DNA from: a virus
Direction: 5' to 3' (one strand)
DNA length: 31,391 nt
Virus record (IMG/VR): IMGVR_UViG_3300006810_000223
Span: 1-31,391 of that record
A program made the position numbers and the translations under genes. The notes beneath the pieces are model-generated. The model was not told the DNA's origin. It made no database searches and worked only from the letters and a program-made list of their open reading frames with translations. How positions within the stretch are numbered: the stretch's first letter is position 1; each line of letters opens with the position of its first letter. Positions 23,847-30,302 of the stretch are shown here, one piece after another.

Positions 23847-24477
23847 GTTGCTTCTTAGTACCTTTTCGTAGGGCATCTGCTTGTCTATGGTTCTTTATGA
23901 TGGTCATATGGCTTGGCGTTTTTGTTAATATCAGCTCTAATTGTGTATGCCCTTTAAAGGTTTGAATAGCTATCCTGTCGCCTTGTTTGAGTCTTTCATA
24001 CGGCCGACAACTATAGTCATATGTGTTAGGTAGGATGGTCTCAAACTCAGCTGGTGGGTTACTATGCCTCTTGTGCTTTACAGAACCAGCTCTATTAATG
24101 CCCATTCTGATGGGGGTTTTCCCCAGATTATGAAGCCGCCAATCATACTCAAGTAGATGTAATTCTGGATCATCCATTTCATTTTCAATGAAGTCTCGAA
24201 TGGTCACAATATTATTCCAGAATTTAGACTTAGCGATTTTGAATTGACCATAATAGATAGGAGCCAAAAAGGTAAAAACTTCACCTCTAACCCTAAATTC
24301 TCTCATCGCTTGAGTATGATATCTGTCTCTTGCTTTACGCCTAGTGAGTTTACTAGTGTAATCCACTACATATTCTGACGTATCAATATTCACATTAATA
24401 GGAGGCGTGTATGTACGACTTGCATGCCGAAGCTGCAGTCGATGCCGACTCTTTTCGTGATCGTATTCTCTAAACAT
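23806..24477 (-). CDS. Unknown protein, last gene of the early operon
   Basis: 223 aa, basic and rich in His, Arg and Tyr; not recognised. The N-terminal 60 residues are strongly basic (KLTRRKARDRYHTQAMREFR). The middle has WNNIVTIRDFIENEMDD and the C-terminal third has a compact segment GDRIAIQTFKGHTQLELILT. The charge suggests nucleic-acid contact, but no nuclease or binding motif is clear. It starts 11 nt after the previous stop with a TAAGG site. Its 3' end runs 41 nt into the end of the endolysin gene on the other strand, marking the convergence of early and late transcription. Confidence 0.65.
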   Translation of the reverse strand: MFREYDHEKSRHRLQLRHASRTYTPPINVNIDTSEYVVDYTSKLTRRKARDRYHTQAMREFRVRGEVFTFLAPIYYGQFKIAKSKFWNNIVTIRDFIENEMDDPELHLLEYDWRLHNLGKTPIRMGINRAGSVKHKRHSNPPAEFETILPNTYDYSCRPYERLKQGDRIAIQTFKGHTQLELILTKTPSHMTIIKNHRQADALRKGTKKQLNEYLSDLELGLE

Positions 24478-24488
24478 GGCGGCAAACC

Positions 24489-25076
24489 TTATGTAGAAAG
24501 AAACCTAGGCTTAGCTGCTGAAGCCTTGATAGAACCATCTGCTGTCTTCTTGAAGTGTTTGTCATACCATCTCTGGTAGTCATCTCCAAGCCCACGTTGA
24601 TACTCTTCAAGAGTTTCAAGATCAAATGTTCCTGGTACTTCTAGTCTAAAGATTGGCAACTCTTTACCTCTTTCAGCTAGTTTCTCAGCTGTTTCAGGTT
24701 TTGAGTAGTAGTCAAGAGTCCCTTGATCAAGTCTTAGCTTGACGCATGGAGTTCCTTCTTTATCAAAGATCCAACCTTGCATTGGTGCTTCTAAACCAAA
24801 TGCTGTAAATTTATATAACTTGACGAATTTATGTCCTTTAGCTGGCAGTATTCCGATATCGATCCATCCATGATCAGGACCTTCGCCCTTCTCTTTCTTA
24901 GATCCTTCTTCATTTAATGCTGCACCAGCATGTATATTACGAGATCCATCTTTAGGGAATTCCCATCCAATGACCTGTTCAACCGGCTTGTCTTTGTATA
25001 AGATGAAGCCAGCCCAAACTGCCTTATCACCTCTAGTCTCTCTAGTTAATGCTATTTCTATATCTGCTATTTTCAT
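24489..25076 (-). CDS. Unknown protein in the replication/recombination operon
   Basis: 195 aa with a good AAGGAAG site upstream. The N-terminal half looks beta-rich (MKIADIEIALTRETRGD; WAGFILYKDKPVEQVIGWEF), and the C-terminal 50 residues are helical and charged (LETLEEYQRGLGDDYQRWYD). It sits directly after the probable annealing protein. A single-stranded-DNA-binding or recombination-accessory role would fit the neighbourhood, but no OB-fold signature can be confirmed by eye. Confidence 0.65.
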   Translation of the reverse strand: MKIADIEIALTRETRGDKAVWAGFILYKDKPVEQVIGWEFPKDGSRNIHAGAALNEEGSKKEKGEGPDHGWIDIGILPAKGHKFVKLYKFTAFGLEAPMQGWIFDKEGTPCVKLRLDQGTLDYYSKPETAEKLAERGKELPIFRLEVPGTFDLETLEEYQRGLGDDYQRWYDKHFKKTADGSIKASAAKPRFLST

Positions 25077-25095
25077 TTTCTTCTTCCTTTTCTAT

Positions 25096-25608
25096 TTAGA
25101 ACATCTTCACTTGTGGTTTAGATGGTCCTTCCTTCTTACTAGTACTATCTTTGCCCTCTTCGTATTTATCATCCTCAAAGGTCCCCATATAAACATCAGC
25201 ATTAAAGCCTAGTTTAGAGAGTGCCTTGGTGGTTAGATCAGTTAGGAGCTTCTTTCTTGAATCATCCCCGAGAGGTCTCAGGTCCGTTCCTAGCTCAAAC
25301 TCACCACTTGGATAATAGAACGTAGCGGTCAACGCCTCTCCTAGTATAGCGTCTTCTAGGACAATTGTCCCCTCCTCAGTCTTAGCAGTTTTAGGCCCTC
25401 TGATGTAGTCAAAGTTTAGATCTTTAACACCCCAGGTGGAGCCATACGGCCCCCATTCCTGAGTTGCTAGCTTCACCCTATACATTGCATCAATAGAGGT
25501 AAAACCACCTCTCATGTTGACATACTTAGTAAATGCAGGATCGGTCTTTTCGACCTTATCCCAGATTCTCATATTATTGTTTTCTTCTAGATTTAGTGGG
25601 TTATCCAT
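25096..25608 (-). CDS. Probable single-strand annealing recombinase (Rad52/Erf-like)
   Basis: 170 aa, AGGAGA site 6 nt before the ATG. After a short leader the sequence reads IWDKVEKTDPAFTKYVNMRG, then FTSIDAMYRVKLATQEWGPYG and STWGVKD. The 'TxIDxxYxxxxATxxWGPxGxxWG' pattern is what I associate with phage annealing proteins of the Rad52-like superfamily. The C-terminus is a charged disordered tail ending KPQVKMF, as in proteins recruiting SSB-type partners. It would pair complementary single strands during recombination-dependent replication. It follows a Gp157-type gene, a pairing common in phage recombination cassettes. Family assignment is by recollection. Confidence 0.55.
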   Translation of the reverse strand: MDNPLNLEENNNMRIWDKVEKTDPAFTKYVNMRGGFTSIDAMYRVKLATQEWGPYGSTWGVKDLNFDYIRGPKTAKTEEGTIVLEDAILGEALTATFYYPSGEFELGTDLRPLGDDSRKKLLTDLTTKALSKLGFNADVYMGTFEDDKYEEGKDSTSKKEGPSKPQVKMF

Positions 25609-26121
25609 TTATATCTCCTGTATATAGTGTGCGTCGCCCTCTGGTATTACTTCAACACCAGGGACCATCTCTCCATGCTCAAGGCATGCCTCTTTGATCT
25701 TATCAGTATCAGGTACTGTAGAGATTTTCTCTTTAAAGAAATCCTCTGGTAGCCTGTCTTTTTCCACTACCTTGATACCAGCCTTCCTGTGTCGAAGTTG
25801 AAACTTCCCTTTAAGGGTGTTTACAGACTTCTTGCCTTCAGGGATGAACTCTCTTATTGTCTCCAGAAACTGATATTCATAGAGAGCTTTGAGGAATTCC
25901 TCCTTATTCTCCAGTTGAACTTTCAGTCTTTCATAGTTCTTCTTAAGAGCTTCCCTCTCTCTTTTATAGCCGTTGATCTTCCCCATATACCACTCACATT
26001 TCTGTAGGTCGTCTATTCTGAACGCTTCACCACGCTCCAGTTCAACAGCTGCTTGATAGTCAGCCTTCTGTTCCTCTTTAGTTCTAGCTCGCTCAACGGA
26101 TGCTTCCATATATTCAGTCAT
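25609..26121 (-). CDS. Gp157/Gam-like host-nuclease inhibitor family protein
   Basis: 170 aa. The N-terminal half is a long coiled coil (about residues 40-90, REREALKKNYERLKVQLENK). It is followed by the beta/turn region GKKSVNTLKGKFQLRHRKAG and the closing motif RLPEDFFKEKI ... DTDKIKEACLEHGEMVPGVEV. This two-part build, especially 'KxxIKEAxxxGExVPGxxx', matches the Siphovirus Gp157 family. That family is linked to protection of phage DNA from host nucleases and resembles Mu Gam in architecture. It overlaps the preceding small gene by 8 nt (ATGACTGA). Direct inhibition of RecBCD-type nuclease is inferred, not shown. Confidence 0.75.
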   Translation of the reverse strand: MTEYMEASVERARTKEEQKADYQAAVELERGEAFRIDDLQKCEWYMGKINGYKREREALKKNYERLKVQLENKEEFLKALYEYQFLETIREFIPEGKKSVNTLKGKFQLRHRKAGIKVVEKDRLPEDFFKEKISTVPDTDKIKEACLEHGEMVPGVEVIPEGDAHYIQEI

Positions 26122-26305
26122 GGCTCACCCCCAGTATGCTTGATGTGATGTCCTTGAATAGAGGATGCAACTCATTAGATAGCTCCTCAGCTGCTGGTTT
26201 ACCGAAGAAACCAGGGTATTTAGCCTCTAGTCTGTCGATAGTAGCTTGATCTCCACGATCCTTAGCCTCTTCCATTTTGATTATTATTTCTGTTGTTTTA
26301 GACAT
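26114..26305 (-). CDS. Small hypothetical early protein
   Basis: 63 aa from the ATG at 26305, which has AAGGAG 7 nt upstream. A longer reading frame begins at 26377 but lacks a ribosome site and runs through two palindromes. The N-terminal 30 residues are a charged helix (MEEAKDRGDQATIDRLEAKY), and PGFFGKP follows. No function is recognised. It is coupled to the Gp157-like gene. Confidence 0.6.
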   Translation of the reverse strand: MSKTTEIIIKMEEAKDRGDQATIDRLEAKYPGFFGKPAAEELSNELHPLFKDITSSILGVSHD

Positions 26306-26339
26306 AATTGACTCCTTTTTCTTATATCTCAAGAATATT

Positions 26340-26359
26340 TTACCACAAAGATGTGGTAA
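26340..26359 (-). promoter_or_regulatory. 8-bp palindrome with 4-nt spacer, operator-like
   Basis: TTACCACA at 26340-26347 is perfectly repeated in inverse as TGTGGTAA at 26352-26359. On the minus strand it lies 35 nt upstream of the small gene starting at 26305. A weak promoter-like TAAAAT (26342-26337) partly overlaps it. It could be an operator or an RNA hairpin; the downstream sequence is not U-rich enough for a standard terminator. Confidence 0.45.
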
Positions 26360-26372
26360 GCTAACATATAAC

Positions 26373-26397
26373 AACAATATTTTAGTTAAATATTGTT
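26373..26397. repeat. Perfect 10-bp inverted repeat in an early intergenic gap
   Basis: AACAATATTT at 26373-26382 and AAATATTGTT at 26388-26397 are perfect inverse copies separated by 5 bp. The outer arm overlaps the stop codon of the upstream minus-strand gene. With only two G/C per arm it would be a weak RNA hairpin, so a protein-binding operator is the better guess. Confidence 0.45.
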
Positions 26398-26629
26398 AAT
26401 CTTCAAAATCATCAGAAATTTCAGCTGTCATGTCTTCTATTATCATATCTCTAGCAGACTCTTTAATGATTGTTGCTATATGAGCTGGGTTAATTAGGGT
26501 TTCATGACCTGCCACTTTGATCTTCAGGAACTCTTCTTTGCCCACCATTTGGCAGCTCATAAACTGACCTACATAAGCTCTATCTTGTAGTGAGAACTCA
26601 AATCGTGCGCCAGGTGCTAGGAATGTCAT
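26396..26629 (-). CDS. Small acidic hypothetical protein
   Basis: 77 aa. The first 50 residues look like a small beta barrel (ARFEFSLQDRAYVGQFMSC; EEFLKIKVAGHETLINPAHI), and the last 25 are very acidic (EDMTAEISDDFED). An acidic tail on a small beta domain recalls SSB-like tails, but the size is too short for a canonical SSB, so no claim is made. The only purine-rich site (AAAGGA) touches the ATG, an unusual spacing. Translation may depend on coupling to the primase gene, which ends 12 nt upstream. Confidence 0.55.
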   Translation of the reverse strand: MTFLAPGARFEFSLQDRAYVGQFMSCQMVGKEEFLKIKVAGHETLINPAHIATIIKESARDMIIEDMTAEISDDFED

Positions 26630-26641
26630 TCCTTTATTATA

Positions 26642-27481
26642 TCAAGGGTTATAGAACTTATAGTAATAGATGAGGGTGCCAATACCAAAGGACCCATTAT
26701 TCCCAGAGAACAAGGTTTGCAGGTGTCTACCATTGTGCTTATTGTCAGGGCTCCAGTTCTGTATTAATGACATACCCTCATATCCAAATTCGGCAGCTAT
26801 AGCCCAGCATAGGTTTCTCCAGACATCATAGCCAGGTTCTGCCGGTATTCCAGCTAGCATTTTCTTGGCTTCCTCGTAGCTGATCTTCTTATCATCAGTC
26901 TTCTTGAAACTCTTAGCCTCATAACTATGACTCTCAGGGAGTTTAAACTTACCAGCTTTAGCCATAAGTCTTAGTACCTCTGAGCGAGGGAAAGTTCCCC
27001 CCAGTTTAATGACTTTACAGTCAAGGGAGCCAAAGAAGATTCTCACTGGATCTTTACAAGCAGGATCAGCTTCAGGGAACATCTTTAATAGCTCACAGAT
27101 TACAAGTTTGAACTCTTCGACATTCTCGATAGGTTCTTCCAGTTCAAATACAACCCTGAATCTATTTTTATGAGGTGTTTCTTCGTGACTTGGAGTTGTG
27201 TAGATGAAGGAAGCAAAATTAGTAAGGTATTCATCATATTGATACTTCTTCAAATTACAATCATCAAAGTCAAGGGCTAGGAAGCCTGTTTCCACGAAGT
27301 TCTCATTCTTTCGTTTACTACCTCTGTAGACAGAGCAGAAAGCGAAACCACATGATTGGATTAGATTTATAAGGTCATCTGATGTGACCTGTGTTGGGTG
27401 GAAGTCATGAGAATGCTTGGCTAGCATGTCTCTTGATGGCTTACTGACCCATTCGGCATTAATACTGATAGGACTAAGCAT
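26642..27481 (-). CDS. AEP-type DNA primase with PriCT-like C-terminus
   Basis: 279 aa from the ATG at 27481, which overlaps the helicase stop by 8 nt like other pairs here. An in-frame ATG at 27505 lacks a ribosome site. The catalytic core of archaeo-eukaryotic primases is visible: the acidic metal-binding motif LALDFDD (D71, D73), then YTTPSHEETPHKNRFRVVF with its conserved His and basic residues (about 94-112), and DPVRIFFGS (144-152) bearing the third-motif pattern. Residues of about 200-279 (starting EEAKKMLAGI; WRNLCWAIAAEFG; GIGTLIYYYK) match PriCT-type domains that contact helicase or DNA. It would make primers for lagging-strand synthesis with the adjacent DnaB-like helicase. Confidence 0.8.
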   Translation of the reverse strand: MLSPISINAEWVSKPSRDMLAKHSHDFHPTQVTSDDLINLIQSCGFAFCSVYRGSKRKNENFVETGFLALDFDDCNLKKYQYDEYLTNFASFIYTTPSHEETPHKNRFRVVFELEEPIENVEEFKLVICELLKMFPEADPACKDPVRIFFGSLDCKVIKLGGTFPRSEVLRLMAKAGKFKLPESHSYEAKSFKKTDDKKISYEEAKKMLAGIPAEPGYDVWRNLCWAIAAEFGYEGMSLIQNWSPDNKHNGRHLQTLFSGNNGSFGIGTLIYYYKFYNP

Positions 27482-28931
27482 ATCCAAATTTCCCTTTAAT
27501 TCCATCGAATTTCATCATTATTGTATCTCCAGCTCTCATGTGCCTTGACTTGTCAATGTTGACAAAGGTCTCTCTTTCTTGGTCTCCCTCTGGCTGTGGG
27601 TTGTGGAGTATCCAGACTTGAGAGGATACTTCTTTAACAGCTCCAGACCCTTTAATGTCATCACCAGTAAGGACGATTCTCTTTTCTCCGGTTGCTTGTT
27701 TTCTAGCCTGTACTAAAGTGAAGCAATGAATGCCCAGTTTTTTAACCGTGTCCATTAGTTGCCTTGCCGCTGATTCTTGAGCAACAGTTTTACCTAGCTT
27801 AACCTCATCTTCAAAGCTCAATAAATGCCAGTGGTCAATGACAATCCCTTTTGTGGGTAGCCCGGTCTCCATTTGGGAGTTGATAATTTTAGGCTCAATA
27901 TCATTAATGGATGTGAAGCCAGTATCACAGAATTTAAGGTTAGATGGCAGTGGTCTAAACTTCTCGTATCTTTCGACTAGTTCCATCGCTGTCTCTTTGT
28001 CAATAAAGCCTGTTGAAGTTTCAACTTGATCTGCTGGTCCACCAGAAATAAGGTCGCTAACTTTAACTCCTGTTTGATGCTGCATTAATCGCCTGCAAAG
28101 CTCTTTAGTGGATTGCTCTCTAGAGAAGTAGATATATAGGGATTGTGGATCATCGAATGCCTGTTGCATTAACATTTGTAGAGCCAAGGCTGTTTTACCT
28201 TGCCCAGACATAGCAACAAGGGTTGTGATAGATGGGCATAAGACTCCAGTGATTTTCTTATCAAGAGGTGCTATACCAGTCGTCATGAATGTCTCAGATT
28301 CTCCCTCTCTAATCTCCCTAGCAACCTCAGATGCAATATCACCAGCATCATAGAGGGGTATTTTCTCTTTATTTAGTGAGACAACTGCTTCTCTATGTAT
28401 AGCTTCAAATGTTTTAAAGGTATCGTCATTAACCCCGTCATAGAAACACTTTGTCATATTGCCGTAAAGCTGGGAGATGTGATGCCAGAAAACAACATTG
28501 CGCCCTTCAACCACTAGTTCATCTGGCTCCCTTGTGGTTAGGGTGTCAATAGTAAGGTCGTTCATCTCCTCAAACTCATCGTCATCCATCTGCTCTAGGT
28601 ATTTACTAGCCTTCCTTAGTGCTCTTAAATCTAACCTTAAGATGGCAGGGTTTTCTTTGTATTGCTGTCTAGCAGCCTTATACAGTTGCCCAAAGGGCGG
28701 GTATAAGAAGAACTGTGGCTCCATCCATCCGACGACATTATTGAAAGCTTCTCTATCGGTTAAGAGTAGGGCATGTATAAAGTTATATTCAGACTCAGTC
28801 CCCTTAGTGCCAACGATCCCAAAGTCCTCAGCCATTACAGAGACTCTGGAGTCTTGGACAGCAGCTTTGCTAATCGCAGTTAATTGACCAGGTTCTCCAC
28901 TGGCCTTTTGATTGTTATTCACAGTACCCAT
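27474..28931 (-). CDS. dnaB: DnaB-like replicative helicase
   Basis: 485 aa. The N-terminal DnaB-like helical domain spans about residues 48-185 (EYNFIHALLLTDREAF; FFLYPPFGQLYKAA). The RecA-like motor follows: Walker A MSGQGKTAL at 241-249 with K246, a HELICc-type FSREQS (269-274), Walker B GIVIDH with D366, the sensor LVQARK (407-411), and KSRHMRAGD near 461, the arginine-finger/loop position. It would unwind DNA 5' to 3' as a hexamer. It is followed by an AEP primase, replacing the usual DnaG partner. The GAGGA site lies within the end of the upstream winged-helix gene. Length matches the family. Confidence 0.92.
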   Translation of the reverse strand: MGTVNNNQKASGEPGQLTAISKAAVQDSRVSVMAEDFGIVGTKGTESEYNFIHALLLTDREAFNNVVGWMEPQFFLYPPFGQLYKAARQQYKENPAILRLDLRALRKASKYLEQMDDDEFEEMNDLTIDTLTTREPDELVVEGRNVVFWHHISQLYGNMTKCFYDGVNDDTFKTFEAIHREAVVSLNKEKIPLYDAGDIASEVAREIREGESETFMTTGIAPLDKKITGVLCPSITTLVAMSGQGKTALALQMLMQQAFDDPQSLYIYFSREQSTKELCRRLMQHQTGVKVSDLISGGPADQVETSTGFIDKETAMELVERYEKFRPLPSNLKFCDTGFTSINDIEPKIINSQMETGLPTKGIVIDHWHLLSFEDEVKLGKTVAQESAARQLMDTVKKLGIHCFTLVQARKQATGEKRIVLTGDDIKGSGAVKEVSSQVWILHNPQPEGDQERETFVNIDKSRHMRAGDTIMMKFDGIKGKFGYA

Positions 28932-28934
28932 TAA

Positions 28935-29189
28935 TTAGTCCTCTACTTTTATATAAATTGGATTAAACCTTACTTCAAAGTCATCCTCTTCTACAAACCC
29001 TATATCCTTTAGAAATTGAAGTGCGGATATAGCTCTGGAGTAACTAACCTGTGAGACAGATTCAACCAAGAGTTTCCTGCTTTTAGGGTGAGGGTAATTA
29101 GCACCAATTGCGAATAGTACTCGCCATTCAGCTTTGCTGAAAGAGTATTTATCCCTTAAGAGTATGATTGCTTGTTTTGTGAATTGCAT
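28935..29189 (-). CDS. Small winged-helix-like protein, possible replication initiator/loader or regulator
   Basis: 84 aa. The sequence FSKAEWRVLFAIGANYPHP, then LLVESVSQVSYSRAISALQF and LKDIGFVEEDDFEV, reads as helix, helix, recognition helix and beta wing, the typical winged-helix DNA-binding pattern. It is the first gene downstream of the control region and directly precedes the helicase. An origin-binding, helicase-loading or autoregulatory role is therefore plausible. An AAGG site sits 8 nt before the ATG. Size alone excludes a full RepA-type initiator. Function is inferred from fold pattern and place. Confidence 0.65.
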   Translation of the reverse strand: MQFTKQAIILLRDKYSFSKAEWRVLFAIGANYPHPKSRKLLVESVSQVSYSRAISALQFLKDIGFVEEDDFEVRFNPIYIKVED

Positions 29190-29313
29190 AGTAAAACCTT
29201 ATCATTAGACATACCAAAAGTCAACATTAATATACCAAGAATGAGAAACTTCTTACCGAGAATGGTGACTTCCAGATAACGACAATCCAAAGATAAAGAT
29301 TTGACGTTAGCTC

Positions 29314-29342
29314 TTGACAAGAAGTTAGTTTCTACCTAATAT
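29314..29342 (+). promoter_or_regulatory. Strong sigma70-like promoter, rightward
   Basis: A perfect TTGACA at 29314-29319 is followed after exactly 17 bp by TAATAT at 29337-29342. It points toward the 3' end of an opposing gene, and no ATG follows on this strand up to 29538. Its product would be a non-coding or antisense RNA. Confidence 0.55.
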
Positions 29343-29350
29343 ATAGAAAC
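29328..29350. promoter_or_regulatory. Palindromic operator candidate over the shared -10
   Basis: GTTTCTA at 29328-29334 and TAGAAAC at 29344-29350 are perfect inverse copies separated by 9 bp, which hold the -10 elements of both opposing promoters. The same AGAAAC core occurs in both arms of the outer inverted repeat. A dimeric repressor bound here would silence both promoters. Confidence 0.5.
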
Positions 29351-29368
29351 ATCGCGAGGCCAAGACAA
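29340..29368 (-). promoter_or_regulatory. Sigma70-like promoter for the helicase/primase operon, leftward
   Basis: On the minus strand TTGTCT (29368-29363) is followed after 17 bp by TATATA (29345-29340). It reads toward the winged-helix gene starting at 29189, giving a leader of about 140 nt. Its -10 overlaps that of the rightward promoter, so the two would compete for polymerase. Confidence 0.45.
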
Positions 29369-29432
29369 CCGGGAGGCCGGACTATTAGTCCTAGTACTTA
29401 TTCCTAGTTACATACCTTTCTCGGTGTCATAG

Positions 29433-29482
29433 TTTCTCTTTTTCGCTCGAAGCTTTTAGCGAGAGAGCGTGAAAAAGAGAGA
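29433..29482. other. Long stem-loop downstream of the 181-aa gene
   Basis: TTTCTCTTTTTCGCTC (29433-29448) pairs with the GAGCG...GAAAAAGAGAG region (29465-29482), forming about 16 bp with a 2-nt bulge and a 16-nt loop. On the minus strand it lies downstream of a stop codon, but no U-tract follows, so it is not a textbook terminator. It could stabilise the mRNA end or take part in antisense control. Confidence 0.45.
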
Positions 29483-29538
29483 GAAAACGGAACAAAGCAA
29501 GAATAAAAACAAAACATACCCTTGCCTTGGAGGCCACT

Positions 29539-30084
29539 CTAATTTCTAGCGAGTTCGGATTGTTGGAAAAGCACTGTACGGTTGTCGAGGATCTCTTCTA
29601 ATGGTAATGCCTCATATTTATCCCCGAAGGCTTCTTTCGTTGTGCATATTCTAAGAATATAAGCATTGAGGTCTTCGGACCAGAACTCAAAATTGCATTT
29701 ATCCACATGTTTCTCATGTGAGTCTTCCTTTGCCCACATTCCTCTAGAGTTTGAGCTGGCGAATGTGATTCTCAGGCAATTGTTTGGCAGTTCTTCTTTT
29801 CTAAGCATTTGCCATACTCTTTTGGTTGAATCTGACCAGGGTCTGCAATATTGGTTGATATGCTTTGCCTCTTTGATTTTTTTGATGGTTCTTTTTATGA
29901 TTAGCACTGGCAACCCAGTGTTTTTTTTGATATATGAGAGTGGAAGGTTCTCATGGTACATGTTGTATATTTTCTTCGCGAGTCCAGCTTGTATCATGGA
30001 GTGTTTTTCTTCTCCTCTACCTACTGAGACCATTCCTTTATCGACGAGTTTTTCGACCTCGTGTTTTTTTCTAATTTTCGGCAT
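29539..30084 (-). CDS. Unknown protein with N-terminal HTH-like segment
   Basis: 181 aa, GGAGG 9 nt before the ATG. Very basic N-terminus (MPKIRKKHEVEKL). At about residues 48-72, LPLSYIKKNTGLPVLIIKRT reads as a helix-turn-helix candidate. The remainder (CLRITFASSNSRGMWAKEDS; FEFWSEDLNAYILRI) looks globular. It lies immediately upstream of the promoter/operator region on the same strand and overlaps a micro-ORF by 14 nt. This makes it a reasonable candidate for the regulator that acts there. The sequence does not match any phage repressor family I recognise. Confidence 0.65.
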   Translation of the reverse strand: MPKIRKKHEVEKLVDKGMVSVGRGEEKHSMIQAGLAKKIYNMYHENLPLSYIKKNTGLPVLIIKRTIKKIKEAKHINQYCRPWSDSTKRVWQMLRKEELPNNCLRITFASSNSRGMWAKEDSHEKHVDKCNFEFWSEDLNAYILRICTTKEAFGDKYEALPLEEILDNRTVLFQQSELARN

Positions 30085-30184
30085 AGTATTTATCCTCCAG
30101 GTGGAATATTAAGTAGTACATTGTTATTGCTCCTAGTATGAAGCCAGTGAAGACCATTCCTATATAGGTTATCAGTTCAATCAT
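30071..30184 (-). CDS. 37-aa membrane micro-protein
   Basis: A 37-codon frame: starts MIELITYIGMVFTGFILGAI, continues with TMYYLIF and a charged tail (HLEDKYYAEN). AAGGAG lies 9 nt before its ATG. It is almost entirely one transmembrane helix with a short acidic cytoplasmic end. The last 14 nt overlap the start of the 181-aa gene, whose ribosome site lies inside it, consistent with coupled translation. Function unknown. Tiny early membrane peptides in phages can inhibit host membrane enzymes or cause exclusion, but no specific role is claimed. Confidence 0.6.
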   Translation of the reverse strand: MIELITYIGMVFTGFILGAITMYYLIFHLEDKYYAEN

Positions 30185-30197
30185 TTGTTGTTTCTCC

Positions 30198-30302
30198 TTA
30201 TCCGTATTTTCTAATTAGTGTATTTGCGATCATGCCAAAGATACAGCCTATGAGTAGGTCATAGTCTCTGGCTATTGTTGCTATTGTTGCTAGTATTTCC
30301 AT
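30198..30302 (-). CDS. 34-aa membrane micro-protein
   Basis: A 34-codon frame reading MEILATIATIARDYDLLIGC, then IFGMIANTLIRKYG. AAAGGAG lies 7 nt before its ATG. It has hydrophobic stretches and a basic end, consistent with membrane association, and a charged RDYD in the middle. It overlaps the 3' end of the preceding gene by 44 nt and ends 13 nt before the next micro-protein start, so the two micro-ORFs form a tandem pair. Unknown function. Confidence 0.55.
   Translation of the reverse strand: MEILATIATIARDYDLLIGCIFGMIANTLIRKYG

Larger units (their letters stand above)
29243..29438. repeat. Imperfect 25-bp inverted repeat flanking the promoters
   Basis: The left arm 29243-29266 begins GAGAAACT and ends ACCGAGAATGGT. 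The reverse complement of 29414-29438 begins GAGAAACT and ends ACCGAGAAAGGT. The two blocks of 8/8 and 11/12 matches are separated by 4 or 5 unmatched bases. Both face the promoter pair in the centre. Confidence 0.6.
29190..29538. other. 349-bp early control region without genes
   Basis: No credible coding frame is found on either strand. It holds two opposed sigma70-like promoters with overlapping -10 elements, a 7-bp palindrome centred on them, four AGAAAC boxes, an imperfect 25-bp outer inverted repeat, a direct repeat TCCTAGT(T)AC (29389 and 29402), a 6-bp inverted repeat GGACTA/TAGTCC around 29385, and a long stem-loop at 29433-29482. It could be a transcription switch and/or a replication origin, because it precedes the helicase operon. 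Confidence 0.6.

Noticed and set aside
26306-26377. N-terminal extension of the 63-aa early protein to 87 aa
   Set aside because: The longer start has no ribosome site and would place both palindromic control elements within or at the edge of coding sequence, while the ATG at 26305 has a good AAGGAG.
29425-29520. Minus-strand 38-codon frame starting MFCFYSCFV in the control region
   Set aside because: The AAGGGT purines sit only a few bases from the ATG, composition is dictated by the hairpin and T-rich runs, and it crosses the inverted repeat.
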